From Verrucomicrobiia bacterium (lineage in GTDB: Bacteria; Verrucomicrobiota; Verrucomicrobiia; Verrucomicrobiales; Akkermansiaceae): a stretch of DNA of 36,085 bases. Within the stretch, counting starts at the first letter, position 1, and each line of letters begins with the position of its first letter. Below, piece by piece: positions 1 through 7,590 of the stretch. The notes under the pieces are model-generated. The model did no database searches, was not told where the DNA came from, and worked only from the letters and a program-made list of their open reading frames with translations. The stretch spans positions 1-36,085 of the forward strand of contig JAUIJD010000050.1 of NCBI GenBank assembly GCA_030431475.1. The letters run 5' to 3'. The position numbers were made by a program, and so were the translations under genes.

Positions 1-113
1 TCCTCCAGCAACGCCAGCAATTCGCCTTGGAGAGACCGGTGATGTCGGGCGGCCCGACGCTTGAGACGGTCAATCGTGGGTTCGGGAACACCTCGAATGT
101 GTAGCGATTTCAT
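1..113 (-). CDS. FitA-like ribbon-helix-helix antitoxin, C-terminus cut by window edge
   Basis: The first 37 residues read MKSLHIRGVPEPTIDRLKRR and then AARHHRSLQGELLALLE. This matches the FitA/Arc-type ribbon-helix-helix antitoxin pattern: a short beta strand (SLHIRGVP) followed by two helices with the SLQGEL turn. Such proteins bind DNA as dimers, neutralise a PIN-domain toxin (FitB/VapC type) and repress their own operon. The toxin should lie just beyond the left edge, so the pairing is inferred. There is no Shine-Dalgarno sequence before the ATG at 113, and a good promoter is placed so that transcription would begin at or next to the start codon. Only the N-terminal half is visible. Confidence 0.75.
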   Translation of the reverse strand, partial: MKSLHIRGVPEPTIDRLKRRAARHHRSLQGELLALLE

Positions 114-147
114 AGTGGTATCATAATAATATCAACGAGTCGTGCAA
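113..147 (-). promoter_or_regulatory. Promoter/operator of the FitA-like antitoxin, apparently leaderless
   Basis: On the minus strand a -35-like TTGCAC (147-142), a 16-bp spacer and a -10-like TATGAT (125-120) place the expected start of transcription at about the A of the ATG at 113. The box region carries two TATCA direct repeats 11 bp apart (120-135, plus strand), suitable for binding by a ribbon-helix-helix dimer. The promoter match is direct; autorepression is inferred from the family. Confidence 0.5.
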
Positions 148-365
148 GCGTTGAAACCCAACAGGGGGGCTCACGAGCGGTGGGTGATTGCCGGTTGGGG
201 GGAGCGGAAAGGAGCGCCGGATTCATCCGGCATGGTGGTTCGGTGCGAATGAGGCGGTTGCTGGGTCGGCGCGACGGCGTCGCGCGTGCCGGCAGGCCGA
301 GGGGAGTCGGTCAAGGTGGGTTGGTCGTCGAAGTGCCGCGCCGTCGCTCGTCCAACGAATCCAAA
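148..365. other. Intergenic stretch with repeats, no gene
   Basis: I see no credible gene between the antitoxin promoter and the 114-bp repeat at 366. The short reading frames here lack family signatures and overlap one another on both strands. The stretch holds a GGAG-headed REP hairpin (211-231) and a perfect 7-bp stem hairpin, GCGCGAC with loop GGC (269-285). Confidence 0.5.
211..231 (+). repeat. REP singlet, family 2
   Basis: A GGAG head and a C are followed by the hairpin GCCGGATTCATCCGGC (7-bp stem, TC loop). The same 21 bases recur exactly at 8825-8845. Close variants form inverted pairs at 23820-23969 and 29628-29699. A short head tetranucleotide at the foot of a small hairpin is the usual REP layout. 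Confidence 0.65.
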
Positions 366-479
366 GGAGTGGCGCTCTCCGGAGCGCCATGAGCTGGGAC
401 GGCGATCTCCGGTCGCCTTGACGCCGGGAGTCTTGAAAGCCTCCCTCCCGGCTCATGGCCCCTCGAAAGGAGCCACTCC
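366..479 (+). repeat. REP/BIME family 1, copy A
   Basis: This 114-bp palindromic element starts GGAGTGGC and ends GCCACTCC. Four small hairpins lie in order: GGCGCT/AGCGCC, GGCGAT..GTCGCC, a GGGAG..CTCCC stem, and a GGCCCCT..AGGAGCC stem. The flanks GCCATGAGC and GCTCATGGC are complementary, so a larger cruciform is also possible. It lies 8 bp beyond the 3' end of the sulfotransferase gene. Four further copies are at 11681, 15269 (inverted), 20072 and 20880. Confidence 0.85.
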
Positions 480-487
480 TCACGGCT

Positions 488-1189
488 TCACGATCGGTAG
501 CCGAAGACGTCGATGAACCTGGCGAAGCGCTCCCGGATCCTGGCAATGGATGCCGGATCGAGCACCTCGTGGTGATAGCCGGGGCGGCCGGATTGACGTG
601 AGACGTGCCGACCGTGGATTTGGTCCTGCGGATCGAAGCGGTCGAAGCTCTGCAGCTTCTCGGCGCGCTCCCTGACTGCGTCGATGGAGAAGCGCCGCTC
701 GAAGTCCTTCCGGGCAGATGCTTCCGCCCGCTTGCCGAGGAAGCCTTCGATGGGGGTGAAGAGCCGATCGAAATCGCCGTAGAAGTCCTCGTAGCGAAGA
801 ATCAGCGCTCGCGAGTGGTTTCGCAGCCAGATCGCATCCGCCATCCCCTGGCGCGCGAGTTCTTCGATTTTCGAATCCACCGCCTCCGGAGTGGGCGTGA
901 GTTCGGAAACGCCGAGCATCGAGGCGATGATGTCGGAAGGATCGCGGACCGTGGCGATGAATCGAGCCCGGCACAGAGGACTGCGGTGAAGGAAGCTCAG
1001 ATCGTGGCGTTTGGGAACCTCGAGCTCGGGGCAGATCGCGCGGACCGCATTCCAGACCAGCGTGCTGCCGGTTCTTGGCGGGCCGAACTGAATCACCGGG
1101 GACAACAGATGGTCTCGGAGCGTGCGGAGCGGATTGATGGGTGAAGTTTCAAACTTGAAACTCGAAACTTCAAGAGAGGCATTTCGCAA
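488..1189 (-). CDS. PAPS-dependent sulfotransferase family protein
   Basis: The protein resembles sulfotransferases that move sulfate from PAPS to a sugar or lipid hydroxyl. The 5'-phosphosulfate loop FGPPRTGST is near residues 35-43, the 3'-phosphate motif VRDPSDIIAS at 81-90 (Arg82 and Ser90), and a conserved LRYEDF at 131-136. Beside a polysaccharide locus it could sulfate the exported glycan; that is inference. The start is doubtful. The frame opens at a TTG (1189) inside a hairpin repeat, and residues 6-16 are encoded by degenerate heptamers. TTG at 1105 (just before SPVIQFG) or GTG at 1096 would put the PAPS loop near the N-terminus, as is common. At 233 residues or fewer it is compact for the family. 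It is divergent from the membrane-protein genes that follow. Confidence 0.75.
   Translation of the reverse strand: MRNASLEVSSFKFETSPINPLRTLRDHLLSPVIQFGPPRTGSTLVWNAVRAICPELEVPKRHDLSFLHRSPLCRARFIATVRDPSDIIASMLGVSELTPTPEAVDSKIEELARQGMADAIWLRNHSRALILRYEDFYGDFDRLFTPIEGFLGKRAEASARKDFERRFSIDAVRERAEKLQSFDRFDPQDQIHGRHVSRQSGRPGYHHEVLDPASIARIRERFARFIDVFGYRS
1146..1174 (-). repeat. Degenerate heptamer array at the sulfotransferase 5' end
   Basis: Read on the minus strand the units are TTGAAGT, TTCGAGT, TTCAAGT and TTGAAAC. They resemble the GGAACTT heptamers at 22228-22255. If the TTG at 1189 is the start they encode residues 6-16; otherwise they are leader. Confidence 0.5.
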
Positions 1190-1210
1190 GGAGCGGCTCC
1201 TTGCAGGTGC
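1186..1210 (+). repeat. Hairpin repeat unit (GCAAGGAG/CTCCTTGC)
   Basis: An 8-bp stem GCAAGGAG with loop CGG and CTCCTTGC is followed by AGGTGCC. Near-copies are at 8785-8809 (same AGGTGCC tail) and, degenerate, at 9753-9780 over the end of the fucosyltransferase gene. Confidence 0.6.
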
Positions 1211-1273
1211 CCTGAACCCAATCGGGTGAGGCCGAGGAGCGAATCGCCTCGGGCGTTCGTCCGGAAAGAAGTG

Positions 1274-1295
1274 GGCGCCTGGAAAGCGCCTCTCC
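1274..1295 (-). repeat. REP singlet related to family 1
   Basis: On the minus strand a GGAG head is followed by a GGCGC/GCGCC hairpin with loop TTTCCAG. A near-identical singlet lies at 26805-26826. It is upstream of the membrane-protein gene at 1383. Confidence 0.5.
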
Positions 1296-1382
1296 TTGAG
1301 GGGCTTGCCGGGCTGTCATCCGGAAGGGCAGAAATCGCATGTGGTCATGAGGTCATCCCGGGACGTGGGTGGAGAGGCAAAC

Positions 1383-2576
1383 ATGCCATCGGGGAAGGAC
1401 CGCGTGAACCTCGCGGTCCGTTGGCTTCTCGGCGTCTTGCTGGTCGTCGCGGTGATTGACCAACTCATGCGGGCGCCGGGTTGGGGGCACGACAGCTGGC
1501 GCATCAGCGAGTGGTTGATCCACTATGGCGACGGCTTCGTCCGCCGGGGGCTGGCGGGGACGGTGTTCCGCTGGGGGGGTGAGGTTACGGGCATCCCGGC
1601 CAACCTGCTGGCGATCGGTGTCAGCCTGGGGCTTTATCTGCTCCTCGCCGGGTGGCTGTTTCATCGGGGTCGCGAGACGTTTGCGGCAGGCTTGCTGCTC
1701 TCCTGCGTCGTGCTGGGCTTTCCGGCCTATCAGGATGCAATCGTACGCAAGGATTGCCTCGGTCTGTTGCTCTTCGTCGGGTGCCTCGGCTGGATGGACC
1801 GCTGCGAGCCGCCGGCCGTCCGCTGGGTGGGAGTCAACCTGCTGGCCTGCACGGCGCTCCTGATTCACGAGACGTTTGCCTTCTTTGCCTTGCCCTCCCT
1901 CGTCCTGTTCGGGGTGCCGGACTCGATGGAGTGGAGGCGGCTCGCGACGCGAACCCTGGCGCTGGGACCCGCCTGGGTTGTTTTTGCCCTCACGGCCGTT
2001 TTCCACGGCTCGCCGCATACGGCGCATGCCATCCATGAGTCGTGGCTACCCTTGTGGAGGGAGATCGAAGGTCCGGCGGCCGACCTTTCGGAACCGGCCG
2101 CCGCGATTGCGGCGCTGGGCTGGGAACCGCAGGAGGGGATGGCACTGGTCAAGGGCATCTGGGGTGCCGGCCCCTACCAACCGCTGGCTTGGGCGATGGT
2201 GTTCGGCGTGAGCCTGCTGCTGGTGCTGGCCTTCACCCGGTCGGAGCGGCGCGGACGGTTGTTCGGGATCATGGCGGTTCAATGGGTCGGCATCGCGCCG
2301 CTCTTCGTACTCGGCATTGACTACGGCCGCTGGCTGTTCCTCTGGGTCGTGAGTGCGATGATCCTCCACCTCCACGGTCGTCGGCTGCCCGTCGCGGTGG
2401 AGTCGCGGATCGCCTCCTGGGTGCGGGTTCCTTTCGTCGAGCGCAGCATGAACCACCTTGGGCGGCATGAGTGGGTGTTCCTGTTCTTCGGGGTGCCGGT
2501 GCTGTGGAGCCTGCGAAACTTCCTGACCGCCGGCCCGATTCCCCACCACGGCTGGTCCTGGTTCGGGCCCTTTTGA
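1383..2576 (+). CDS. Polytopic membrane protein with GFVRRGL motif, unassigned
   Basis: This 397-residue protein has many hydrophobic segments (about 12-30, 72-92, 99-118, 123-137, 150-175, and several to the C-terminus). I do not recognise a characterised family. Conserved-looking motifs are YGDGFVRRGL (48-57) after the first membrane segment, VRKD (121-124) and IHETF (161-165). I have an impression of similar motifs in uncharacterised membrane proteins of polysaccharide clusters. The start is ATG 1383, because GGAGAGG lies 5 bases upstream; the frame stays open further upstream to 1296. The next gene begins 3 bp after the stop, so the two are probably translationally coupled. A role in glycan assembly (polymerase- or GT-C-like) is inferred from context only. 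Confidence 0.7.
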   Translation: MPSGKDRVNLAVRWLLGVLLVVAVIDQLMRAPGWGHDSWRISEWLIHYGDGFVRRGLAGTVFRWGGEVTGIPANLLAIGVSLGLYLLLAGWLFHRGRETFAAGLLLSCVVLGFPAYQDAIVRKDCLGLLLFVGCLGWMDRCEPPAVRWVGVNLLACTALLIHETFAFFALPSLVLFGVPDSMEWRRLATRTLALGPAWVVFALTAVFHGSPHTAHAIHESWLPLWREIEGPAADLSEPAAAIAALGWEPQEGMALVKGIWGAGPYQPLAWAMVFGVSLLLVLAFTRSERRGRLFGIMAVQWVGIAPLFVLGIDYGRWLFLWVVSAMILHLHGRRLPVAVESRIASWVRVPFVERSMNHLGRHEWVFLFFGVPVLWSLRNFLTAGPIPHHGWSWFGPF

Positions 2577-2579
2577 TCC

Positions 2580-3809
2580 ATGGAAACGAACGGCTCGATG
2601 AGGTTTCATGGCCCGTGGGTGGGGGGGCTCGTCCTCGCGCTATGGATTGCGGGTCCGTCCTTCGGCTTCCTGCAGGAACATGTCGGTACCTGGTCGGTGC
2701 CGTTCTATGCGCTCGTCGTGTGGGTGGCTCTCGCGGTCGGCGGCCGATGGGCGCGCCGCGCGGAGCCATGGCTCGATCGTCACTTCTTGTGGATGGCGCT
2801 GGTCTGCCTGGCCGGACTGCTCGGGGCGCACCTGCTGCTCCATCCCTTCGAGGACGGCCGCGGCCCGCTGCTCAGCAGCGATCGCGACGAGGCGCTCGAG
2901 GTGGCGGTGGGACGATGGCTGGACGGGGACTATCCCTACTACGCGAAAAGCGAGGTGGCCGGACCCTTGTCCGTGCTGCCCGGTGGAGTGCTGCTGGCGC
3001 TGCCCTTCGTGATGATAGGGAAGGTCGGCCTGATCAACGTCGCCTGGCTGGTGGCGTTTCTATTTGTCATGCGCCGCGAGTTTGGCTCGGCGGGCCGGGC
3101 CATCGGGTTGCTGGTGCTGATGCTGGGGGGCTCCCCGGCCGCGTTGTATGAATTCGTGTCCGGGGGCGACCTGATCGCCAACGGGATCTACGTGGCGGTC
3201 GGGGTGGGGCTCTGCCTCCGATGCTGGTCGGCCGAAGCGTTGCGACCCGGCCCGGCGCTGGCAGCCGCGGCCTTCCTCGGGGTGGCGGTTGCCTCGCGCG
3301 CGAACTTCCCCTTGGTGTGCCCGCTGGTGCTGGCGTGGTTGTGGCGTCGGGTGGGATGGCGCCGGGCGCTGTCGTGGGCGGGCGTGACCGCCGGTGTGTC
3401 GCTCGGCTTGATCCTGGGATTCTATTTCTGGGATTCACAGGCCTTCACCCCCTTCATGTCCCGGAGCAAGTTGATGATTGGCGGGGCGCCCGAGTGGACG
3501 GGGCCGGTGGTGCTGGCCGCGACCGGGGTGGCGGTGGTGGGGTTCGCCGTTTCCTTTTTCGTTCGCCGGAGTGTCCCGGATTCCGCGGCCTGCTTCCGCG
3601 CCTGTGCCTGGATCACGCTGGTTCCGATTCTTGGCATGATCCTCGTGGCCTCGGTCCTGCACGGGCGACTGGACTTCGCCATCCTCCACGATCGTTTTGG
3701 CCTCATGTGGGTGCCTTTTGCGCTGCTGGGCTGGGGTGGCCTGGGTGTCGATGCCTGCACCAAGGGGTTTCATCCGGGTGCTCCGAGTCCGCGCGCGATT
3801 GTGGCTTGA
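2580..3809 (+). CDS. Polytopic membrane protein, possibly GT-C type glycosyltransferase
   Basis: This 409-residue protein has about ten hydrophobic segments. After two N-terminal segments it carries an acidic stretch SSDRDEALE (99-107) and then WLDGDYPYY (113-121). This resembles the first-loop acidic motif and Gly-Asp-Tyr-Pro-Tyr element of GT-C or DUF2029-type polyprenyl-phosphate-sugar transferases. That suggests a periplasm-facing transferase using a lipid-linked sugar, but similarity is weak and it could be a polymerase or an unrelated transporter. The ATG at 2580 follows the previous stop by 3 bp; ATG 2598 is an alternative. After it, GC content drops toward the acetyltransferase genes. 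Confidence 0.65.
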   Translation: METNGSMRFHGPWVGGLVLALWIAGPSFGFLQEHVGTWSVPFYALVVWVALAVGGRWARRAEPWLDRHFLWMALVCLAGLLGAHLLLHPFEDGRGPLLSSDRDEALEVAVGRWLDGDYPYYAKSEVAGPLSVLPGGVLLALPFVMIGKVGLINVAWLVAFLFVMRREFGSAGRAIGLLVLMLGGSPAALYEFVSGGDLIANGIYVAVGVGLCLRCWSAEALRPGPALAAAAFLGVAVASRANFPLVCPLVLAWLWRRVGWRRALSWAGVTAGVSLGLILGFYFWDSQAFTPFMSRSKLMIGGAPEWTGPVVLAATGVAVVGFAVSFFVRRSVPDSAACFRACAWITLVPILGMILVASVLHGRLDFAILHDRFGLMWVPFALLGWGGLGVDACTKGFHPGAPSPRAIVA

Positions 3810-3941
3810 TTGAGCGCTCTCTCGGCACTCGGTCTCGCTACTTTAGCATGTCTCAAGTGTATGGCTTCCGGAATCCATGTCTCCAACTTTGCGATAAGTA
3901 ATATACCATTATAAAAGATAATCTTTTCTTACCGATAATTC
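3810..3941 (+). promoter_or_regulatory. AT-rich leader with candidate promoter for the O-acetyltransferase genes
   Basis: This 132-bp gap is far more AT-rich than its surroundings, especially 3885-3935. A possible -35 TTGCGA (3889-3894) precedes TATAAA (3910-3915) with a short 15-bp spacer; GATAAT (3917-3922) is a second -10-like word. No clear Shine-Dalgarno lies before the ATG at 3942. Confidence 0.35.
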
Positions 3942-5471
3942 ATGCTATTTAACTCTTGGGATTTCCTGGTCTTGTTGCTGGTCACGGTGGTGCTCTACTA
4001 CTTTCCGATCGGTGTTTCCCTGCGACGTGTCTGGCAGGTGGCGTTGTTGCTGGCCGCGAGCGCGATCTTCTATGCATGGGAGAATCCGAAGCTTCTGATT
4101 TTGCTAGCGGCTTCCTGTGTGCTCAACGCGGTCGCTGTTGAGCGGATTTTGTTTTACAGGAGTCGAAATAAAGAAGAGCCGGAAGGTCGCAAGTCTGGAG
4201 ATCCAGCGAAGCGCTGGATGCAATGGTCCGTCGCGGCGAACTTACTGCTGCTAGCTTTCTTTAAGTATGCTGCGTTCATTGCCGGATGGATCCCCGATGT
4301 CTGGATCGGCGAGGTGGCGCTCGAATGGTTCCGCGACATTCCGCTGCCGGTAGGTATCTCGTTCTACACGTTTCAGGGTATCAGTCTTGTGGTCGATACA
4401 TGGCGTCGAGATATCAGTCCGCACTCGGTCGAGATATTGCGCCTCCGCGGTCGCGACCGCGTCGGATCGGTTCGCGATCTTTCGTTCTACATCTCCTTCT
4501 TTCCGCAGTTGGTCGCTGGGCCGATCGTCAAAGCCCGAGACTTTCTCGACCAAATTGGTGCGAAGGTCTTTCGTGATGTCGATTGGATAACCGTGCGCCG
4601 CGGGCTGGTCACCGGCTACTTCCTGAAAGTGTTCGTAGCCGACAATCTTGCCGAACAGACAGGCATCCTCACTCTGGGTGGCGAGAAAGTTGAGGGCCTG
4701 AGCACGGTGGTCAGCATGTCGTTGCTTTACTCGTATTCTTTCCAGATCTTCGCGGATTTCGCCGGCTATTCGCTGATTGCGATCGGGTTGGGCGCCCTGT
4801 TTGGCTACAGGCTGCCGCCGAATTTCAACTTCCCCTACCTTTCGACCAGTATCACTGAGTTCTGGCGGCGCTGGCACTTGTCCCTTTCTTCGTGGCTGCG
4901 CGACTACCTCTACATTCCGCTCGGCGGGAACCGAACGAGCGCGGGACGGACGTATTTCAACTTGTTCCTCGTTATGTTTCTCGGCGGGCTGTGGCATGGG
5001 GCTGCATGGAAATTCGCGCTGTGGGGCAGCCTGCACGGGCTGTTTCTCGCTGCGGAGCGGCTGGTGGGCCGAGAAGCTAGGGCCGGAAAGCTGGAGAAGT
5101 TCTCCGTGGCGAAAAGACCATTCAACATTTGTTGTTCAGTATTCATTATGATCAAGTGGTTTTTTGTCTTCCACGTGGTTGCCTTTCTGTGGCTTACCTT
5201 CATGATGCCGGATATGGCGAGTATAGCTGCATTCCTCCAAGCTGTGAGCTCGATGAGCCTTGGGTTTTCAGGGCCGCCGGTATTCGGGCTTGGCTTTTAT
5301 GGAAGCGCGGTGGTGGCGTATCACGCATGGGGATGGCTGGCAGAACATCGATCTCACTTCGCGAGGAGGCTCGCCCGATCGCCGCTTGAACCCCTCTGCC
5401 ACGCGATGATGATCTTCCTCGTGGTTACCAATCCCGGCGCGCCGCAGGGTTTCATTTATTTTCAGTTCTGA
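3942..5471 (+). CDS. MBOAT-family O-acyltransferase (AlgI/DltB-like)
   Basis: This 509-residue protein has the MBOAT fold: about ten membrane segments, the WRRWHLSLSSWLRDYLYIPL block from about residue 307, and GGLWHGAAW (348-356) with the likely catalytic His352. MBOAT proteins such as AlgI and PatA move acetyl groups across the inner membrane for O-acetylation of exported polysaccharide. The gene directly downstream encodes an SGNH-type protein, reproducing the AlgI/AlgJ-AlgX or PatA/PatB pairing. Base composition and codon choice are more AT-rich than in the flanking genes, suggesting a separate origin. Function as an acetyltransferase is secure at family level; the substrate is inferred. 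Confidence 0.92.
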   Translation: MLFNSWDFLVLLLVTVVLYYFPIGVSLRRVWQVALLLAASAIFYAWENPKLLILLAASCVLNAVAVERILFYRSRNKEEPEGRKSGDPAKRWMQWSVAANLLLLAFFKYAAFIAGWIPDVWIGEVALEWFRDIPLPVGISFYTFQGISLVVDTWRRDISPHSVEILRLRGRDRVGSVRDLSFYISFFPQLVAGPIVKARDFLDQIGAKVFRDVDWITVRRGLVTGYFLKVFVADNLAEQTGILTLGGEKVEGLSTVVSMSLLYSYSFQIFADFAGYSLIAIGLGALFGYRLPPNFNFPYLSTSITEFWRRWHLSLSSWLRDYLYIPLGGNRTSAGRTYFNLFLVMFLGGLWHGAAWKFALWGSLHGLFLAAERLVGREARAGKLEKFSVAKRPFNICCSVFIMIKWFFVFHVVAFLWLTFMMPDMASIAAFLQAVSSMSLGFSGPPVFGLGFYGSAVVAYHAWGWLAEHRSHFARRLARSPLEPLCHAMMIFLVVTNPGAPQGFIYFQF

Positions 5472-5477
5472 TCGAAG

Positions 5478-6314
5478 ATGAGATATGCATCTATTTTGGT
5501 GTTCGGGCTGTTGGCGTTGTTCGTGATTCAACACGTTGCGCTACGTGCGGTGGGCGGGCGCACGGTGAAAAGTGAGTCGAACTACTTCTCTTCACTGGGT
5601 CGCATCCAAGCAGGGGTCCGGAGCCAACCGCTAGTCATGGTTCTTGGGTCTTCGATCACCGGTCGCTTGCCGGATTGTGCGCAAGGATTCGAAGGGGTTG
5701 CGAACCTCGGTTGCGACGGTGGGAGCGCGGTGGATACGATCCGCGCGATTGACGAGGGGAGGTTGCCGTGCGCTCCGGTTCTGCTGGTCGAGGCAAACTC
5801 GCTTCCGGTGGCATTGCGGGGCGAAAGCAAGGTGGCCGAAGCGATGCGCGAACCATGGTTTAGAGTCGGATTGCACGTTCCTGCCGTCAGCGCATACGCC
5901 CGGCCGGCCGCATTCCTCTATTCGCCGTTGTTGGCGAGCCGAACTGGCGGCTACGAAGATCCAGGTGGAGCGGATCTGGGGGTCAAATCAAGGCCCGGCG
6001 AGCCACCGGCTGGTTGGACCGAGTTAACACTATCTGATGTGGAGCGAGATCTGGTGGCGGATCTTTCCCCGCGGATCCGGGCTATCCGTGAATCAGGGAC
6101 CAGAGTCGTCTTTGTGTGGCTGCCGCCGGCAAGGCCGAGGGGCGCGGAACCTCAGCCGTGGATTCGTCAGTTGGTGACAGCTTCCGGCAGCGAGTGGTGG
6201 GATATCGGTCAGCAGGCTTCTCCTGACCTAGTTTGCCTCACCGACGGTGTTCACATGGATGCTGCGACGGCGACAAGGACCACCAATTCTATCTTGTCAG
6301 TGTTCGCCCGCTAG
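5478..6314 (+). CDS. SGNH-hydrolase-like O-acetylation partner protein
   Basis: This 278-residue protein has an N-terminal membrane anchor (about 4-24) followed by a periplasmic domain. SGNH landmarks are visible: VLGSSITG (55-62, nucleophile Ser58 or Ser59), NLGCDGG (77-82), VEANS (104-108) in the Asn position, and DGVHMD (256-261) supplying the Asp-x-x-His pair. It starts 6 bp after the MBOAT gene and shares its lower GC. Such partners (AlgJ/AlgX, PatB) take the acetyl group from the MBOAT protein and place it on the glycan. Overall similarity to named families is low, so an esterase role is also possible. Confidence 0.7.
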   Translation: MRYASILVFGLLALFVIQHVALRAVGGRTVKSESNYFSSLGRIQAGVRSQPLVMVLGSSITGRLPDCAQGFEGVANLGCDGGSAVDTIRAIDEGRLPCAPVLLVEANSLPVALRGESKVAEAMREPWFRVGLHVPAVSAYARPAAFLYSPLLASRTGGYEDPGGADLGVKSRPGEPPAGWTELTLSDVERDLVADLSPRIRAIRESGTRVVFVWLPPARPRGAEPQPWIRQLVTASGSEWWDIGQQASPDLVCLTDGVHMDAATATRTTNSILSVFAR

Positions 6315-6386
6315 GATGTCCTGTTGGTTTATGGTGGTTGGGGCGGGATGTTCTGTCGGGATAGGGGTGCTTCAGAAACTCATCCG

Positions 6387-7139
6387 ATGAAGCTCGAACT
6401 AATTCACCCCGACCCGGAGGTTCCGATCGATCCGCGGGCGGAAGCGATGCTGCCGGCCGTGGGAGGCTTTCCGCCTTCGGATCGGCATTTATTCCTCTCC
6501 GGCTATGGCGAACTGTGCCGGGAGGACCTGAGCGGCGGACGAGCGCTCGAGATCTGCGGAGGATTCGGCAAGCTGGCGGCGGGCCTGGCGGCGGCGTTGC
6601 CGGAAGCGGAGGTCATCGGCCTCGACCTTTACGCCGCCTCCGGGCCGGAGATCGAAGCCAAGCTGAAGAAGCATCCGAAGCTGTCCTACGTGGCGGGCGA
6701 TGCCTTCGACTTGTCCCGCTACGACGACGACAGCTTCGATCTCGTGTTCGGCCAGGCGGCCCTGCATCACCTCGCCCATGACCTGAAGGGACTGCGCCGT
6801 GAGGTCCTGCGGGTGCTGAAGCCGGGAGGGCGTTTCGTGTTCATCTTCGAGCCGCTTGGACATAATCCTCTCTTTGCGGCGATCCGGGCGTGGCGTTTCG
6901 CCCTCGCCGAGCTGGGAGATGAGAGCAATCTGTATCTCTCGCAGTTCGAGGTGCTGGGGGAAGGGTTCTCGCGCTGCGAGGTCCAGTGCTTCAACGTGCT
7001 CGGCTATCCGATGAAGGCGCTCTCGGATCGACTCCAGCCTCTGGCCGAGTTGGTGCAGCGGCTCGACCATCGGCTCATGTCGGGGTTTCCCGGACTGAAG
7101 AAATATGCGGCCAACTGCAATCTGGTGCTGACGAAGTGA
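6387..7139 (+). CDS. Class I SAM-dependent methyltransferase
   Basis: This 250-residue protein shows the Rossmann methyltransferase core: motif I LEICGGFGKLA (54-64), the acidic end of strand 2 at VIGLD (76-80), GDAFDLS (104-110), and FDLVFGQAALHHL (117-129), then LRVLKPGGRFVFI. These are UbiE/Methyltransf_11 features. ATG 6387 is chosen over the open frame from 6324 because the protein then begins directly with the family-like MKLELIHPDPE. In this locus it may methylate a sugar or a lipid carrier; the substrate cannot be read from sequence. Confidence 0.85.
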   Translation: MKLELIHPDPEVPIDPRAEAMLPAVGGFPPSDRHLFLSGYGELCREDLSGGRALEICGGFGKLAAGLAAALPEAEVIGLDLYAASGPEIEAKLKKHPKLSYVAGDAFDLSRYDDDSFDLVFGQAALHHLAHDLKGLRREVLRVLKPGGRFVFIFEPLGHNPLFAAIRAWRFALAELGDESNLYLSQFEVLGEGFSRCEVQCFNVLGYPMKALSDRLQPLAELVQRLDHRLMSGFPGLKKYAANCNLVLTK

Positions 7140-7169
7140 CGGTCGGTGTTTCGGTGAGCGTGATTGGAG

Positions 7170-7544
7170 ATGAAGAAGGTCAATAGTGTTCGGGAGCTCG
7201 AGGTGTACAAGGAGGCGTTTGCGCTGCAGCAGGCAATCTTCGGGGAGACGACACGGTTTCCGAAGGAGGAGCGGTATTCGTTGGTCGATCAGATCCGGCG
7301 GTCCTCAAGGTCGATCGGAGCGAATCTCAGCGAGGCGTGGGCGAAGCGGCACTACCCGGCTCACTTCCTTTCCAAGCTGACCGATGCCGACGGAGAACTT
7401 CAAGAAACCCTGCACTGGCTCACAACGGCCGAAACCTGCGGCTATCTCGAACCCGAGTTGGGGAGCCGCTTGCAGGAGCAGGCCGTTGCTGTAGGCCGTC
7501 AGCTGGGAAGCATGATGAAACGCCACGAGTCGTTCTGCTTCTGA
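7170..7544 (+). CDS. Four-helix bundle protein (S23/IVP family)
   Basis: This protein of about 124 residues has the signature of the four-helix-bundle family first seen in 23S rRNA intervening sequences: VRELEVYKEAF, then FPKEERYSLVDQIRRSSRSIGANLSEAWAKR (written here with its key residues Q-I-R-R-S..S-I-G-A-N), a GELQETLHWL helix, and a final amphipathic helix. Family members occur alone in many genomes and one branch (bAvd) serves diversity-generating retroelements; no reverse transcriptase is present here. ATG 7170 gives the usual N-terminus; TTG 7164 is a possible alternative. Function unknown. Confidence 0.85.
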   Translation: MKKVNSVRELEVYKEAFALQQAIFGETTRFPKEERYSLVDQIRRSSRSIGANLSEAWAKRHYPAHFLSKLTDADGELQETLHWLTTAETCGYLEPELGSRLQEQAVAVGRQLGSMMKRHESFCF

Positions 7545-7590
7545 CGGCCTCCACCGAGGCACCGCCCTTCCGAAACACCGAAACACGGGA

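Noticed and set aside
7170-7544. Diversity-generating retroelement accessory protein (Avd)
   Set aside because: The fold fits, but there is no reverse transcriptase, template repeat or variable repeat nearby; it is the common stand-alone form.
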